Part shown: in pieces, positions 48,789-50,067 of the stretch | Layout of the letters: every line of letters begins with the position of its first letter | How positions within the stretch are numbered: the first letter of the stretch is position 1 | IMG/VR virus record: IMGVR_UViG_3300042465_003699 | Span: 1 to 50,067 of that record | Strand: one strand, 5' to 3' | Origin: a virus | DNA length: 50,067 nucleotides | Notes under the pieces: generated by a model | Databases searched by the model: none | What the model saw: the letters and a program-made list of their open reading frames with translations, nothing else | Told to the model about the DNA's origin: nothing | Program-made: the position numbers and the translations under genes

Positions 48789-49076
48789 ATGGCAGTAGTA
48801 GCAGTGATCGGAGCACCAGCAATAGCAATTAATTATACGCATGTAACAGATACAAGTGCTGACTTTTCATCTGTTGCTAACTCAACTTATTTTTATAATA
48901 AAGCTGATAAACTAGTAAGATTTAAGGATGCTGGTGGAGTAATTAGTGATGGATTTACTACTTCAATATTAAAGAACGTAAACACCACATACACAACCAA
49001 TGCTATAACGGCTGTAACAGCTGCTGAGTACATGGCACTTACGCCAGTTGCAACAACTATCTATTTCGTTGTATAA
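48789..49076 (+). CDS. Small fibre-region protein, 95 aa
   Basis: A Thr/Ala/Val-rich short protein starting MAVVAVIGAPAIAINYTHVT, probably a beta structure (ATTIYFVV end). It starts one base after the previous stop, and its stop overlaps the next ATG (TAATG). It may be an adaptor or collar for the repeat-domain fibre that follows. Confidence 0.6.
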   Translation: MAVVAVIGAPAIAINYTHVTDTSADFSSVANSTYFYNKADKLVRFKDAGGVISDGFTTSILKNVNTTYTTNAITAVTAAEYMALTPVATTIYFVV

Positions 49077-50067
49077 TGAAGATAGGACTAACTAATATAG
49101 TAAGTTGTAAGATTGGTAGCACTCAGGTAAATAGGGTGTACATTGGTAGCACCCTTATATGGAGCTACTCAGCATTTGATCCAGACGCACAGTTGTTTAT
49201 TACAAATGCAGCTATCACAGAGCCTGTACAGCAGAACGCAGTAAATAACTTGGTTATTAACTTGAAGAACTACGGTATATGGAGCAAGATGAAAGCTCTT
49301 TATCCTATGGTAGGTGGAACAGCTGCTCAACATAAGTTCAATTTAAAGAATCCTTTAGATACAGATGCAGCATTCCGCTTGGTGTTTAATGGTGGATTTA
49401 CACATTCCTCAACTGGTGCATTACCGAATGGGACAAATGCATACGCAAATACTTTTTTAAATCCATCTACCACTTTAACAAATAATAATTACCATTTATC
49501 AAACTATTCAAGAACACAAATAACATCTACTAATTCTATAGATATAGGATGCTCAGAATCAGATGGTAGAATGATTGGTTTATCTCAATATTATAATGTT
49601 TCTCATCTTAAAAAATTATTTTTAGCGGGAGATTATGGAAGTACTTTTCTTTCTGTAAATAATACAGATACTTTAGGGTTTCAGATTGGTACAAGGACAA
49701 GTAATGTTTTGGCAAAAATGTTTCAGGATGGAGTTCAAGCAGGAACTACGTATACTGGAACTAACACAAACGCATTACCAATTAGGAATATGTATATTTC
49801 TGCAAATAATTCGGGTGGCTTAGGCATTCCTAACGATTATTCACCAAGACAACTTGCATTCTCTGCAATAGGCGACGGCTTAACAGACACAGAAGCAGCT
49901 AACTACTACACAGCAGTACAGACTTTCCAAACTTCCTTGAATCGTCAAGTAGGTGTGCCAATAGTTGCGGATTCTGATGCACAAGCATTCTTGAATGCAG
50001 CAGTAATTGAAGATGTGACACAAGCAAGTGCAGTTAATACTTTGGTAACTGACCTTAAAGGCTACGG
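49076..50067 (+). CDS. Repeat-domain tail fibre, cut by window edge (330+ aa)
   Basis: Opens at ATG 49076, overlapping the previous stop, and stays open to the window end. A short N-terminal part (IGSTQVNRVYIGSTLIWSYS) precedes a domain starting at about residue 35 (DPDAQLFITNAAITEPVQQN). A second copy begins about 264 residues later (SDAQAFLNAAVIEDVTQAS, about 300). Between them is a Gly/Asn/Thr-rich beta part that looks like a lectin-type (concanavalin-like) sandwich. The tandem domain, common in flavobacterial phages, suggests a receptor-binding fibre. Confidence 0.75.
   Translation, partial: MKIGLTNIVSCKIGSTQVNRVYIGSTLIWSYSAFDPDAQLFITNAAITEPVQQNAVNNLVINLKNYGIWSKMKALYPMVGGTAAQHKFNLKNPLDTDAAFRLVFNGGFTHSSTGALPNGTNAYANTFLNPSTTLTNNNYHLSNYSRTQITSTNSIDIGCSESDGRMIGLSQYYNVSHLKKLFLAGDYGSTFLSVNNTDTLGFQIGTRTSNVLAKMFQDGVQAGTTYTGTNTNALPIRNMYISANNSGGLGIPNDYSPRQLAFSAIGDGLTDTEAANYYTAVQTFQTSLNRQVGVPIVADSDAQAFLNAAVIEDVTQASAVNTLVTDLKGY

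Overview
The window reads as part of a lytic, tailed, podovirus-like phage genome of a Bacteroidota host, most likely a flavobacterium. Direct support: an AT-rich sequence, start codons preceded by A/T-rich leaders with no Shine-Dalgarno motif, and promoter elements of the Bacteroidota type (TTG / TAnnTTTG). A contiguous virion block is also present: terminase, portal, scaffold, major capsid protein, connector or ring proteins, a 1501-residue muzzle/stabilisation-like protein, internal proteins and fibres. I see no integrase, tail sheath, DNA polymerase, RNA polymerase, endolysin, tRNA or CRISPR array. The portal-scaffold-capsid-rings-muzzle-internal-protein order resembles crAss-like and related short-tailed Bacteroidota phages; this is inference from layout and sequence character, not from a search.

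Layout. (1) 1-8020, minus strand: a packed accessory arm of small genes, often joined by TAA-N-ATG junctions. Its centre is an amidoligase gene (4934-6460) next to a class II glutamine amidotransferase gene (3928-4902), flanked by tiny secreted, lipoprotein and membrane-peptide genes. Near its downstream end lies a candidate ~85-nt RNA gene (1757-1842) with its own promoter and terminator. (2) 8021-9013: a divergent non-coding control region with palindromic operator-like sites, several tandem repeats, a strong leftward promoter and a rightward -7 element. (3) 9014-12953, plus strand: HNH nuclease, a nucleoside deoxyribosyltransferase-like protein coupled to a PP-loop (PAPS reductase-like) protein, a RepL-like winged-helix protein, a metallophosphoesterase and two small basic proteins. 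(4) 12968-15509: large terminase and a small virion protein. (5) 15510-17068: a minus-strand island with a PD-(D/E)XK nuclease and its own host-type promoter. (6) 17069-17390: a homopurine tract and a structured 5' leader. (7) 17391-43521: head, connector and internal virion proteins, ending with a 2815-residue giant that carries an embedded GNAT acetyltransferase domain. (8) 43569-50067: tail/fibre proteins, including a beta-helix spike and a repeat-domain fibre cut by the window edge.

How the genes work together. Leftward genes have full host-type promoters (TTG-N18/19-TAnnTTTG), while rightward genes carry only the TAnnTTTG -7 element with very short leaders. This suggests early expression by the host sigma factor on the left and in the nuclease island, and late expression on the right that may need a phage activator. 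The most unusual candidate system is the amidoligase/amidotransferase pair with its neighbouring small secreted peptides; the second is the small RNA whose terminator loop is complementary to its own 5' end.
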